Assembly (NCBI RefSeq): GCF_008123425.1
Contig: NZ_VSSS01000037.1
Span: 1-64,000 of the forward strand
Length of the DNA stretch: 64,000 bases
Direction: 5' to 3'
Source of the DNA: Bradyrhizobium rifense
GTDB lineage: Bacteria > Pseudomonadota > Alphaproteobacteria > Rhizobiales > Xanthobacteraceae
Shown here: piece after piece, positions 17,474 through 26,122 of the stretch
How the letters are laid out: each line of letters starts with the position of its first letter
How positions within the stretch are numbered: the first letter of the stretch is position 1
Position numbers and translations under genes: made by a program
The notes under the pieces: model-generated
Databases searched by the model: none
The model's input: only the letters and a program-made list of their open reading frames with translations
What the model was told of the DNA's origin: nothing

Positions 17474-18964
17474 ATGAGTGCCGATCTCATCACGGAGCCC
17501 GGATCCGCAGGCGGGACACGCGATAATACGAACGCGCGGACAAACTGTCGCAAGTCGGGCGGCGTCGACGATGCCTGCGGGGAGGGTAAGCCCAACGGCC
17601 ATGGCCGACATTCGCCGCGCACAGCGCATGTTTTGGAAACGTCAGTAGTAGCAAGGCAACTGGAGCTCTCTTGCATTGGGATCGGTGCTGGCCCGTCCAA
17701 TTTGAGCCTTGCGTGTCAGATACACGAGCAAATCGGGCACGGGGCACTGTTCTTGGATCGGCAAGTTGACTTCCGCTGGCATCCAGGAAGCGCATTCGAT
17801 TCCTCAGAACTCCAGGTCAGCCACGTCAAGGATCTGGTCACGCTGGTTAATCCGCGATCAGCCTACACTTTCATAAACTACCTGCACGAGAACGGGCGTC
17901 TCTACCACTTCCTGAATGCACAGTTCGATGCTGTTCTCAGGGCTGAGTTCGAGCAATACCTGAACTGGGCGTTCCGCAGGAACCCGCTTGTCCGCGGCGG
18001 CGAGACGGTGCGCGAAATACGCTATGATGGCGAGTTTCGGGTGCGAACCGACGATGCAGTTCTCAGTGCAAGAGACCTAGTGGTCGGCATTGGCAAGCAG
18101 GCGCAAATTCCGCCTCAGTTTCGGGGCTGGATTGGACGCAACCTGTTCCACTCATCTGAATTACTGCACATCCATCCTGAGGTGCACAAAAAGCATGTTT
18201 ATGTTGTCGGCGGAGGACAGTCGGGAGCCGAGGTGCTGTTGCATCTTGTCGGCCGGCCGGAAGAAAGGCGGCCTGCCTCGATCACCTGGATCTCGCAGCG
18301 CGAAAACTACCTGCCCCTCGACAACAGCCCGTTCACAAACGAGTTGTTCATGCCCTGTTTTTCGGATCGTTTCGCGGCCATGAGCGAGCCGCAGCGCAAG
18401 TTGTTTCTCCGGCGTTTCGTGCTTGCCTCGGACGGGATTTCGGAAAGCACGCTGCGCGCTGTGTATCAGACGCTGTACCGCCACGCATTTCTCGAGCCAA
18501 ACCCGTGCGACATCACACTGCGGCCGGGCTGCACCGTCTCACACTGCATCAACGCCGGCGCGGGTCACAGGCTGACCCTCCAGCACGGCATGGAGGAGGT
18601 CGAAGAACTCACGGCCGACATCGTCATCCTGGCCACCGGTTACGTGAACGCGGTGCCAGACTTCTTTGAACCGATGGCGGACCGGCTGGAACATATCGAC
18701 AATGAGTTGGCCGTTCGCGAGGATTTTTCGGTGTGCTGGGACGGACCACGTGACAGACGCATCTACGTACAGAACGCGAGCCTCGGGCAGCGCGGGCTGG
18801 CCGATCCGAACCTAAGCCTGCTGGCATGGCGAGCTCGCCGCATTCTTGACAGCCTTCTACAGCGCGCACCGCGCGCGAATCCCGAGCATCCTGGCTTCAT
18901 CAGCCGTACCTCCGTCGAGGGCTGGCCCGACCCAGTAGCCGAAGAAATGGGCAGCGGGATATGA
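17474..18964 (+). CDS. Lysine/ornithine-type N-hydroxylase (flavin-dependent N-monooxygenase)
   Basis: An NADPH- and FAD-dependent N-hydroxylating monooxygenase of the IucD/PvdA/SidA family. The FAD-binding motif is at residues 67-78 (CIGIGAGPSNLS), the FRWHPG substrate/FAD loop follows near 100, the NADPH motif is at 242-253 (VYVVGGGQSGAE), and the family's ATGYVN lies in the C-terminal third. Siderophore enzymes of this family make N-hydroxylysine or N-hydroxyornithine. Here the neighbour is a cupin-MetRS fusion, which suggests the hydroxylamine feeds N-N bond formation. About 60 residues precede the usual start, and a TTG at 17633 is an alternative start. It overlaps the next ORF by ATGA. 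Confidence 0.9.
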   Translation: MSADLITEPGSAGGTRDNTNARTNCRKSGGVDDACGEGKPNGHGRHSPRTAHVLETSVVARQLELSCIGIGAGPSNLSLACQIHEQIGHGALFLDRQVDFRWHPGSAFDSSELQVSHVKDLVTLVNPRSAYTFINYLHENGRLYHFLNAQFDAVLRAEFEQYLNWAFRRNPLVRGGETVREIRYDGEFRVRTDDAVLSARDLVVGIGKQAQIPPQFRGWIGRNLFHSSELLHIHPEVHKKHVYVVGGGQSGAEVLLHLVGRPEERRPASITWISQRENYLPLDNSPFTNELFMPCFSDRFAAMSEPQRKLFLRRFVLASDGISESTLRAVYQTLYRHAFLEPNPCDITLRPGCTVSHCINAGAGHRLTLQHGMEEVEELTADIVILATGYVNAVPDFFEPMADRLEHIDNELAVREDFSVCWDGPRDRRIYVQNASLGQRGLADPNLSLLAWRARRILDSLLQRAPRANPEHPGFISRTSVEGWPDPVAEEMGSGI

Positions 18965-19536
18965 CTCGCCGACGACTGATCATCGGCGGGGGCCTCCAAG
19001 GAATGATGTCCGCCTCGGCTGCGGCGAAGGCCGGAGCCCTCTCCGAGCTCATCGTGACTGAACAAGCCATTGGACCTGTCGGCGCACCGCGTTGTTCTGC
19101 GGGGCTGCATTTGCGTAAGGATCCCAGCAGTTCGCTCACTCGCAGTTGCGCAGTGGCCTTGGTGGTCATGGCTGGGTCGGCGGTCAGCGGCGTGTTCCGG
19201 CCCGTAGCGGTGCGTGTCGAGGCTGGCCCGGGTGAGATAAGCAATGATCGGGACCAGTTTAATGCCTACCGAGTAGCCGCATCATCAATAGCATGCTTGG
19301 CCGTGATCACCGTGCAGACGTACCGGCCCCACAGATCTTTACGGGCCCGGACGATCTCTCCAGTGAGGAGAGACAACAAAGTCCTGCAATACACCCGGGG
19401 CGGAACGCACTTAGCACCACCGTCCACATACCGTGGAGTACCGTCAGCGTCGACCCACAATCTGACCAGCGCCCGACTCCCCTGCCCGGAATGTTCGACC
19501 AACCAGTCTTACCAACAGGAGGCTTTCGCATGTTGA
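18961..19536 (+). pseudogene. Truncated nucleotide-binding enzyme (oxidase or ATP-grasp head)
   Basis: Coupled to the hydroxylase by an ATGA overlap, this frame begins MTRRRLIIGGGLQGMMSA and continues AKAGALSELIVTEQ. This is a Rossmann-type GxGxxG start as in FAD amine oxidases, or the LQG form of PylC-like ATP-grasp ligases. After about residue 36 the sequence loses all such character and runs out in low-quality sequence to 19536. The real gene has evidently lost nearly all of its body. Because known hydrazine pathways need an oxidase or ligase after N-N bond formation, the loss matters for what the cassette can make. I cannot decide the family from 36 residues. Confidence 0.55.
19067..19529. 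other. Unassigned sequence following the truncated ORF
   Basis: About 460 bases joining the truncated ORF to the oxygenase. The minus strand has a frame (19266-19502) reading RLWVDADGTPRYVDGGAK and then VIRARKD-like sequence, but I recognise no family. It could be a fragment of another gene that replaced the body of the truncated enzyme. Confidence 0.3.
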
Positions 19537-20309
19537 CTGATGCACAAAGAGAAAAGTGGCAGAAAGTTGGATACCTTAAGCTCGAAACGTTCTTCGATCC
19601 CGCGGCTCGGGAGGGTATTTCCAGCTTTGTCGAAGATATCTCACGCTGGGATGTCAGCGACGATAAATGGCTCATGTGGTTCGAGAAGACAACGGACAAT
19701 CGAAAGATCATCTCTAAGGTCGAGAATTTTCTCGATTTTCACGATCCATTGCGTTCTCTTCTCCTAGAAGATCAGCGCATAAAGTCTGTTGTCGAGGAAC
19801 TGCTTGGCGAAGATTCGCGCAGGCTCAAGGAGTTGCTTATTTTCCACTATCCCGATAGCGGCGGCTATCGCCCGCATCAAGACATTTATCACATTCCACA
19901 CAGGCTGCCCGACCGGATGGTCCATGCGGTCGTTGCCATAGGCATTGACGACTCCGACCCGGACAACGGCGGCCTTTTCTTCAGCCCCGGCAACCACAAG
20001 AAGGGGGTATTTCCCATGGACGCCGGCGGGGTGATCGATCCTGAAGTCACCGAAACGTTTTCCTGGGAGCCCATAGTATGGAAGGCTGGCGACATCTTCA
20101 TCTTCGACGATTACGCGCCGCATTACTCACAACCGAACAAAAGCAATCGTTCTCGGCGGACACTCTACTTGGTGTTCCAGCGTGCTTCAACCGGTGGACC
20201 GACCCGCGCCGAATATAACGTGCTTAAGCGCGCCGTTAATCCGCCAGAGGGCAAAGTGGCCGATCTCGACAACCTCAAGCCCCCCAACGGCATTTTCTAT
20301 CGGGATTGA
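19530..20309 (+). CDS. PhyH-family Fe(II)/2-oxoglutarate dioxygenase
   Basis: A 259-residue oxygenase of the phytanoyl-CoA hydroxylase family, which hydroxylates or desaturates small molecules using iron, oxygen and 2-oxoglutarate. The metal triad is visible: His116 and Asp118 in YRPHQDIYH, and His198 in DYAPHYSQPN. Arg209/210 (SRRTLYLVF) is placed to bind 2-oxoglutarate. The ATG at 19530 has AGGAGG seven bases before it, which rules out the longer frame from 19293. Its place between the N-hydroxylase and the cupin-MetRS enzyme makes it a likely tailoring step in the same pathway. The substrate is not predictable. Confidence 0.88.
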   Translation: MLTDAQREKWQKVGYLKLETFFDPAAREGISSFVEDISRWDVSDDKWLMWFEKTTDNRKIISKVENFLDFHDPLRSLLLEDQRIKSVVEELLGEDSRRLKELLIFHYPDSGGYRPHQDIYHIPHRLPDRMVHAVVAIGIDDSDPDNGGLFFSPGNHKKGVFPMDAGGVIDPEVTETFSWEPIVWKAGDIFIFDDYAPHYSQPNKSNRSRRTLYLVFQRASTGGPTRAEYNVLKRAVNPPEGKVADLDNLKPPNGIFYRD

Positions 20310-20615
20310 GCTCACGGACCAGGCTCGGCATGCACACGAAACTGATCGACCATAAAGATGCGGGCGGAGAGCGTGGCGTTCTGATTGCCGGCTACTGGAG
20401 CACCGCGCGCAGTCCGGTATGTCGGTTGTGGAGGTGTCGCCGGGTCGACGCTAAAGCCCTACTGGCCCCCGTCGTCGCTCGCCTGAGGCCTCAGCGCCGG
20501 ATTATTCTAACGGGGGCGGCAAACCTGTCGGGCTGCCGTCTCTCTTCGCAACTTGCAGCAGAGGCTGTTTCGTTGGCAGCCGGAGATACCACTGCTTCAA
20601 CAGCTGAGGTTCGTC
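20310..20615. other. Intergenic stretch, possibly decayed
   Basis: About 300 bases between the oxygenase and the cupin-MetRS gene. A frame from 20306 runs through it and then into the antisense-like shadow of the next gene. Part of it (IILTGAANLSGC, QLAAEAVSLAAGD) has a coding look, but I could not identify a family. Confidence 0.35.
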
Positions 20616-22613
20616 ATGCGGAAATTTACGTTTTCTCGAACGGAGCTGTCGCGGGCGTTCGGTATCGACGTGGCCACCCTTGGAACGGGAAGCGCTGGCA
20701 CCGGGTTTTCATTCGGCAAGGTGGCACCGGGCGCCACATCCGAGCCCCATCGGCACGACGAAATCGAGGCTTTCGTAGTCCTGTCCGGAGCGGGCAAGGT
20801 CAGGACCGACCGTGGGGAAATCTCAGTCGCGGCCGGCGATGTCGTTCTGTTCCACCCTTTTGAAGCCCATGTGCTGCACAACGATAGGGACGAAGACCTA
20901 AATTTCGTCGATGTCTACTGGCGCGACGGCAAGGTCGCCCTCGAAGCTTCTGGACAGGTAGCCACTCCCCGCGGGCCGATCTTCGTCTTCTCCGCGCCGC
21001 CGACGCCTAATGGCGATCTGCATCTGGGGCATCTTTCTGGCCCTTATTTTGGCGCCGATGTCTACACGCGTTTCCTGCGCATGAAAGGGGTCGAAGCCTA
21101 TCACCTGACTGGAAGCGACGATTACCAGAGCTACGTCGCCACGCATGCCGATGCCGATCAATCGACGCCCGCCAAGGTGGCGCGCCATTACGCCGACGAG
21201 ATTAGAGCCACGCTTGCGCTTCTCGACTGTGAGGTCCACAACTTCCTCCTCACTTTGGGCGATAGCGCTTATGCAGAGTTTCAAGCCGCGTGTTTCCGTA
21301 GTCTTCTGAGCAGCACGGCGGTAGATCTGCGCCAGAGCCCTGCGCTCTTCGACGCTGTGACGGGCGACTACCTTTACGAACCGGATGTAAGCGGCCTCTG
21401 CCCCGATTGCGGCGGCTCCGCTGCCGGCAACATCTGCGAGGAATGCGGCGCGCCGAACTTATGCCACGACCTAGGTGCAGTCCGGTCGCGGCACTCGGCC
21501 GAGGCGCCGGTGGTCGGCTCCGTGCGCCGTCCCGAACTTGCGCTGGAACGGTGCTACGTCAATATCGACCGGCATTTAAGGGCGTCGGGCGCCCCCTTAC
21601 GGATCATGGACCTCTTCGCGCGTCTACGCCAACGTGGCGACTTTTCCGTGCCCATCACCCACCCATCGGACTGGGGGTTACCGGCCGAGGGGTTCCCGGG
21701 GCAGGTGACCTGGGTCTGGCCAGAGATGGCGTTTGGTTTTCTTTACAACATCCAGGCGCTGGCTCGCTCGGTCGGTCGTGACTGGGATGCTTCCTTGCCC
21801 AGCGATGATTGGCAGCTTGTCCATTTCTTCGGCTTCGATAATTCCTTCTACCACACGCTACTTTATCCGGCGCTTTATGCTGAGGTATTCTCTCACTGGA
21901 CGCCGCGCATCCGGTATCATGTGAACGAGTTCTACTTGCTCGACGGCCAGAAGTTCTCGACCAGCCGTGGCCATGCGGTCTGGGGCAAAGAGGTTCTTGG
22001 CCCAAAGACAGTCGATGTCGTGCGTCTTCATTTGGGCCTGACACGCCCGGAAGGTGAGCGGACGAACTTCACGCTGGACGCGCTACGCCGCACCGAAAAC
22101 GAGGTGTTCCAAGGGATCTGGCTGAATTGGCTTGATGCGTTGCACCGGGAAATCAAGCGGGACTTTGGCGGCTGTGTGCCCGACGCAGGCGACTGGGCTC
22201 CCGCCGATCGCGATTTCTTTGCTCGGATAGAGATCCATCGCGCGGCGATGGAACGCGCCTATTCGGACGATGGCTTCTCGGTCCGGCGCGCGGCCGCGCA
22301 GGCCTGCGATTTCGTGAGCGATTGTGTAGTCTACCGACAGGCGCAAGACTATGAAGCGGCGCGACGTCTCTATCCCGCCCGCACCCGCACTTCGCTCGCC
22401 CTTCAGACGACGGCCGCTGCGATCCTGGCACAGACACTCGCGCCGCTCATGCCCCGATTTGCCAGCACTCTCGCGCGAGGCGTCGGCGGCGTGTCAACAG
22501 AAACATGGCCGCGGTCGGTCCAGAGGCTTGCGCCCGCAACGACCTTTGATCTCGGGCCCTTGCTGGCGTTCTATGCCAAAGCAGACATTCCTGTTCTCAA
22601 TGAGGAGGCATAA
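20616..22613 (+). CDS. Cupin + methionyl-tRNA-synthetase-like fusion (hydrazine synthetase type)
   Basis: A 665-residue two-domain protein. Residues 1-110 are a cupin with metal ligands in EPHRHDEIEAF (His45, His47, Glu51) and His85 in HPFEAHV. Residues 121-650 resemble the class I MetRS core. HLGH (136-139) is the HIGH motif, C262/C265/C274/C277 form a zinc knuckle, and KFSTS (446-450) is the KMSKS motif. The normal tRNA-anticodon partner region is weakly conserved. In the s56-p1 pathway (Spb40, Matsuda et al. 2018) this same fusion joins N6-hydroxylysine and glycine to form an N-N bond. In that system the MetRS part makes the ester with ATP and the cupin drives rearrangement. The upstream N-hydroxylase supports the same chemistry here. 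ATG at 20616; the longer frame from 20553 is not needed. Confidence 0.88.
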   Translation: MRKFTFSRTELSRAFGIDVATLGTGSAGTGFSFGKVAPGATSEPHRHDEIEAFVVLSGAGKVRTDRGEISVAAGDVVLFHPFEAHVLHNDRDEDLNFVDVYWRDGKVALEASGQVATPRGPIFVFSAPPTPNGDLHLGHLSGPYFGADVYTRFLRMKGVEAYHLTGSDDYQSYVATHADADQSTPAKVARHYADEIRATLALLDCEVHNFLLTLGDSAYAEFQAACFRSLLSSTAVDLRQSPALFDAVTGDYLYEPDVSGLCPDCGGSAAGNICEECGAPNLCHDLGAVRSRHSAEAPVVGSVRRPELALERCYVNIDRHLRASGAPLRIMDLFARLRQRGDFSVPITHPSDWGLPAEGFPGQVTWVWPEMAFGFLYNIQALARSVGRDWDASLPSDDWQLVHFFGFDNSFYHTLLYPALYAEVFSHWTPRIRYHVNEFYLLDGQKFSTSRGHAVWGKEVLGPKTVDVVRLHLGLTRPEGERTNFTLDALRRTENEVFQGIWLNWLDALHREIKRDFGGCVPDAGDWAPADRDFFARIEIHRAAMERAYSDDGFSVRRAAAQACDFVSDCVVYRQAQDYEAARRLYPARTRTSLALQTTAAAILAQTLAPLMPRFASTLARGVGGVSTETWPRSVQRLAPATTFDLGPLLAFYAKADIPVLNEEA

Positions 22614-22796
22614 TAGCCTATCGTAATTTCCACCAGATTTGGGCGGCAATCAAAGCCGATAATGCCGAAGCTTTACTCGCTACCATTGGCTGGCGAAGGC
22701 GGGCTCCACTGCGCTGACCAACTTTTTCGGAATCGCGGAGAATTCCCGATTGCCAGCCGGTCAAGAAGGTCATGCGGTTCGGGGCGCTGGGTCAGC

Positions 22797-23324
22797 CTAG
22801 TGCGTTGATTCCAACACTTGGTGCCCACGTCTGACGGCTGCGATGATGTTGTCAGGGGCTGCTTTCCAAATGAACGGCTTTGGTTGTTCGTTGTGCTCTT
22901 TGATAAAGCGGTTGATGGCCGCCTGGAGATCAACGACGGAATGAAAGACACCATTTTTCAGTCGTCGCCGTGTGAGCTTTGCGAAGAAGCGCTCGACGGC
23001 GTTCAACCAGGAACACGATGTCGGAACGAAGTGGAATGTCCAGCGTGGGTGCCGCACCAACCAGGCCCGGACCTTCGGCTGTTCTCTGACGCATGTCGCG
23101 ATTGCCTCGATGCAATTAACACGTCGCAATCGATCCAGTCCTCTCAAGCTCAGGTTCGACGTGGAATCTTCGCGAGTGACATGATTGGTATGACGCTTGC
23201 TATGTCTCCGCGTAGGTCCTCGTAGCTTCTGGCGGGTTCGGATTACCGTGAGACTTTGATCATACTTTCGCTCGCGGAGTGGCCCCGTCAGTGGCACGCT
23301 GATAATCGGCTTCGGCCATATCAC
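22797..23324 (-). pseudogene. IS630-family transposase remnant
   Basis: The minus strand gives VRAWLVRHPRWTFHFVPTSCSW, then LNAVERFFAKLTRRRLKNGVF and NEQPKPFIWKAAP, ending VRRGHQVLESTH. This is the C-terminal DDE half of an IS630 transposase including the catalytic Glu of NAVERFF. The N-terminal part of the frame is scrambled, with shifted segments, so the element is dead. It borders the right side of the biosynthetic cassette. Confidence 0.82.
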
Positions 23325-23329
23325 GCCGC

Positions 23330-23640
23330 CGGCGGTCTGCAGATCTCGCAGGGCCTGTGCCTCACGCGTGCGCAGGCCGACGAGCTGCTCTCAGAGGATC
23401 TCGCGCCGTGCGAACGCGCGGTGAATCGCCTGCTGAAGGCCCGAGGTCGCGCGCACCAGTTCGATGCACTGGTCGACATCTACTTCAACTGCGCGTCGGG
23501 AGCGATTGCAGTGATCAAGCTGATCAATGCGGGGGCGGATCGCGGTGTCGGTCAGGCTTGGCATGACGTTTCTACCTTTTCCGCGACTTGGATCGGTCGA
23601 GGAGAAACGGAGATCGTTTTCTGGGAGCGGAAAGCCGTTT
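23330..23640 (+). pseudogene. Phage-type GH24 lysozyme (endolysin) remnant
   Basis: The frame contains CLTRAQADELLSEDLAPCERAVN and then HQFDALVDIYFN followed by a degraded Gly/Ala segment. This matches the ITxxQADELLxxDL and QHQFDALVSFAFN core of T4-type lysozymes, but the catalytic Glu-containing N-terminus and the C-terminus are absent or unrecognisable. It is a dead prophage-derived fragment lying between the IS630 remnant and trbI. Confidence 0.55.
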
Positions 23641-23726
23641 TCTATCCCTTCAACTCCGCCCCCTGTACGCAATCCGCAAAAATGGAGGTTCTATTTGTGT
23701 TTCAATGGGATCAGGCATGACCCAGC

Positions 23727-24047
23727 GTGATCGAAACGGAGGTAGTGGGTGGTTATGCCGGACTCGAGGACGCGGTCGACAACCATTGGGGCATGCTGTT
23801 CAAGGCCGCCGTTCTCTCGACCCTGCTCAGCGTCGGAGTCGAGGCCGGCACGAGCCAGAACGAGAACAACCTTGTTGAACCAATCCGAAGCGGGGCGTCT
23901 AACAGCATCAGCCAAACCGGCCAGCAGATCGTGCAGCGCCAGCTCAACATCCAGCCGACGCTGACTATCCGGCCGGGTTTCCCGATGCAGGTCATCGTCA
24001 CGCGCGACCTGGTGCTGGCGCCCTACGGGAAAGGAGGAACACCGTGA
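23727..24047 (+). pseudogene. trbI: TrbI conjugal transfer protein, C-terminal remnant
   Basis: Only the last 100 or so residues of TrbI (VirB10-like) survive: GYAGLEDAVDNHWGMLFKAAV, LSTLLSVGVEAGTSQNENN, ISQTGQQIVQRQLNIQPTL and RPGFPMQVIVTRDLVLAPYG. The frame is open, but it lacks the membrane anchor and most of the beta-barrel. It overlaps the DUF2274 gene by four bases. With trbK-L-F-G at 14-16.4 kb it shows that one trb operon was split by the 16.4-23.7 kb segment. Confidence 0.85.
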
Positions 24048-24301
24048 CGAAACTCAAGCTTGGGCCGCTCGCCGACGACAAGCCGGTCAAGCTCACCATC
24101 GAGCTGCCGGCGGCGGTCTTCAGGGATCTCCAAAGCTTTGTCGAAATTCTAATGCGTAACGGAGACGCGACGAAGCCGATCGAGCTGGTCAATTTGATCG
24201 CGCCGATGATCGAGCGTTTCATGGCAACCGACCGCGCCTTTGCGAACGCGCGGCGAAATGCTGCTCAGCCCGCACCTGCGTCACCGGAAAGATCCGGATA
24301 G
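24044..24301 (+). CDS. DUF2274 protein of the trb operon
   Basis: An 85-residue protein that habitually follows trbI in integrative elements. It begins MTKLKLGPLADDKPVKLTIELP and ends LIAPMIERFMATDRAFANARR, both typical of DUF2274. It appears intact although its operon is dead, and its role is unknown. It overlaps trbI by ATGA and its 3' end overlaps the convergent lysR by 37 bases. Confidence 0.8.
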   Translation: MTKLKLGPLADDKPVKLTIELPAAVFRDLQSFVEILMRNGDATKPIELVNLIAPMIERFMATDRAFANARRNAAQPAPASPERSG

Positions 24302-25218
24302 CGCTCGCGAAGTAGGTCGAGGAACGGACTCAGCGATGGATTGCAGTTGGCCTGCCGCCAATAGGCGCGGAAGCTCAGCCGCGTCGGACCCTCGGCATCA
24401 TGCACCTCGCGGAAGGTGACACCCGGATAGACTGCGCCAGTCGCACTTTCCAATATCAGTAGAATGCCCCAGCCCACGCCGACCAAGGAGAGGAGGCGGT
24501 CGAGCACGACATCATGGCGAAGCAGCAGGCAAGGGTCGGAGGATCCCAATTTGCTGATGAGGAGCTTCAGGAATTCCGGTCCCGGGCCTCGCTGTGACAT
24601 TAAAAGCGATTCGCGCCTCAGTTCGCCCCAGTGAACTACGTCACGGCCCGCCAACGGATGGTTCGCGGGGAGGGCGGCAACGACACGCTCGCTCCAGAGC
24701 AACAATGACCTGTCACTCCATTTCGGATTGGGCTCGACCACGAAGGCGACGTCAACGGCGGAGCTGGCGAGATCCGCGATCAAATGGTCTCTCGAGCCGT
24801 CGACCAGTTGCCTATCGACATCGGGGAAGCGGTGCCGGTGCTCGAGGAGAGTGGCCCGGAGATTGCCGGCTGAGAGGGAGGTGTGGATGCCGATGGTCAA
24901 CCGACCGCTCTCGCCACGCGAGCGGGTCTTGAGACGAGCGGTCATTGCATCAGCTTCGCCCACGACGCGCCGGGCGGCATCGAGGAATTCCTGACCTTCA
25001 ATGGTCGGTCGCGTACCGCCACTTGTGCGCTCGAACAGAGTGCTGCCCAACTTGCATTCGAGATTGCGCAAGCGGCGACTAAGAGTCGACTGCTTGATGT
25101 TGAGCGTCTCCGCCGCTTGCCGCAGGCTTCGGTGCTGGGACGCAGCGATCGCCCAGCGTAGATCTCGGAACTCCACAGGCGCGGTCGAAGCCCTATGGCG
25201 AGTTGCCGGTGACAGCAC
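24265..25218 (-). CDS. LysR-family transcriptional regulator
   Basis: A 317-residue LysR regulator. The winged helix-turn-helix is at about residues 18-75 (FRDLRWAIAASQHRSLRQAAE, then IKQSTLSRRLRNLE), followed by a full effector domain. A lysR in this convergent position downstream of DUF2274 is common in alphaproteobacterial trb-type elements, so it probably belongs to the mobile element rather than to the catabolic regulon further right. The frame is intact. Confidence 0.88.
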   Translation of the reverse strand: MLSPATRHRASTAPVEFRDLRWAIAASQHRSLRQAAETLNIKQSTLSRRLRNLECKLGSTLFERTSGGTRPTIEGQEFLDAARRVVGEADAMTARLKTRSRGESGRLTIGIHTSLSAGNLRATLLEHRHRFPDVDRQLVDGSRDHLIADLASSAVDVAFVVEPNPKWSDRSLLLWSERVVAALPANHPLAGRDVVHWGELRRESLLMSQRGPGPEFLKLLISKLGSSDPCLLLRHDVVLDRLLSLVGVGWGILLILESATGAVYPGVTFREVHDAEGPTRLSFRAYWRQANCNPSLSPFLDLLRERYPDLSGDAGAG

Positions 25219-25314
25219 TGTTTCTTGAATGGGTCACTCCATTTGCATGCGCTTCTTCAGCACCCCTGCCAGCGAATTCGTTGACTACTGTGAGGTGCGG
25301 TCAATTCGGAATAG

Positions 25315-25488
25315 CTAGGATTCCGGTTCCGGCGGCGTCCCAGACGAGGACACCACCGTAATTTTGGAAGCTTTGATCTTGCGCTTGAGCGCCCGCCTTT
25401 TCATGGTGGCCGTCAATCGAGCTTTCTCAGTCCTCTCTTTCGATGTGTTCAAAGGTGGGTTGCGAACCGATAGTCTCAAACTGGACAT
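25315..25488 (-). CDS. Small basic hypothetical protein
   Basis: A 57-residue frame from an ATG at 25488, with AAGGAGAG seven bases upstream, is better supported than the longer frame from 25512. It is rich in Lys and Arg (KERTEKARLTATMKRRALKRK, slightly abbreviated here) and ends in a Ser/Pro/Glu tail. There is no motif I recognise. The good ribosome-binding site is the main reason to accept it. Confidence 0.45.
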   Translation of the reverse strand: MSSLRLSVRNPPLNTSKERTEKARLTATMKRRALKRKIKASKITVVSSSGTPPEPES

Positions 25489-25762
25489 GCTGCTCTCCTT
25501 CATTTTCCTCATATGTGTCGATTGAAGCCGCAGCCCACCTATTGCCTCCTATCGCGAGTTGAGTGGACTTCCACGGTGGCTTGCCTCTCTTGGCCGTTTA
25601 AATCAGTCAACCCTCTGGAGGGCAGGCGCAATCGATGTGCCTCTCCAGAGCAGGGATCTCGTTATCTGGCCTCCATTGCGCGGATTTCGAGCGGCTCGGC
25701 CCGCGGAAGTGTTCCTGATCGCTCAGCCGTAGTCAGGTCGATTTGGGATTCGTTACCTGAAT

Positions 25763-26080
25763 TCAAGCATGGCGAATGCAGATTAGATTTCTCCCGCTGA
25801 GTGACTTCCATGTTTTCGAGTATGAACCGCGCGATACAAAAAACACGACGACTTGCGGCTGTCGACGAATGCCAGCATTCGACCGCTCAAAAATCGCAAT
25901 ACCCACGAGATGCTCAAGCTGCCGTATTGAGCGGCTAAGGGTCGTTTGTTTGATAAGAGGTACGTCAGCCGCCCGTCGGAGACTTCCGAAGTCCGCGGCT
26001 ATAACAGCATAGCGAAGTTGCCGAGGATCAAGGTTCGGAATTCGAGGTGCTTCGATAGACAGTCGCGAGCCTAGATCATC
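25763..26080 (-). pseudogene. LysR N-terminal remnant
   Basis: The minus strand reads LDPRQLRYAVIAADFGSLRRAAD, then IKQTTLSRSIRQLEHLVGIAIFERS, which is a LysR winged helix-turn-helix. It is interrupted after about 85 residues and continues in unrelated sequence. The effector domain is absent, so this is a fragment of a second LysR gene related to the one at 24265-25218. Confidence 0.7.
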
Positions 26081-26122
26081 CATCGCACTTACCAAATTAA
26101 AAGGTAACAAAGCTGTGCGCAT

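Noticed and set aside
17474..18964. Hydroxamate siderophore locus
   Set aside because: The N-hydroxylase alone would fit, but there is no acyltransferase, NIS or NRPS synthetase, siderophore receptor or Fur-like site nearby.
20616..22613. Second housekeeping methionyl-tRNA synthetase
   Set aside because: An N-terminal cupin domain, altered KFSTS motif and location next to an N-hydroxylase do not fit a translation enzyme.
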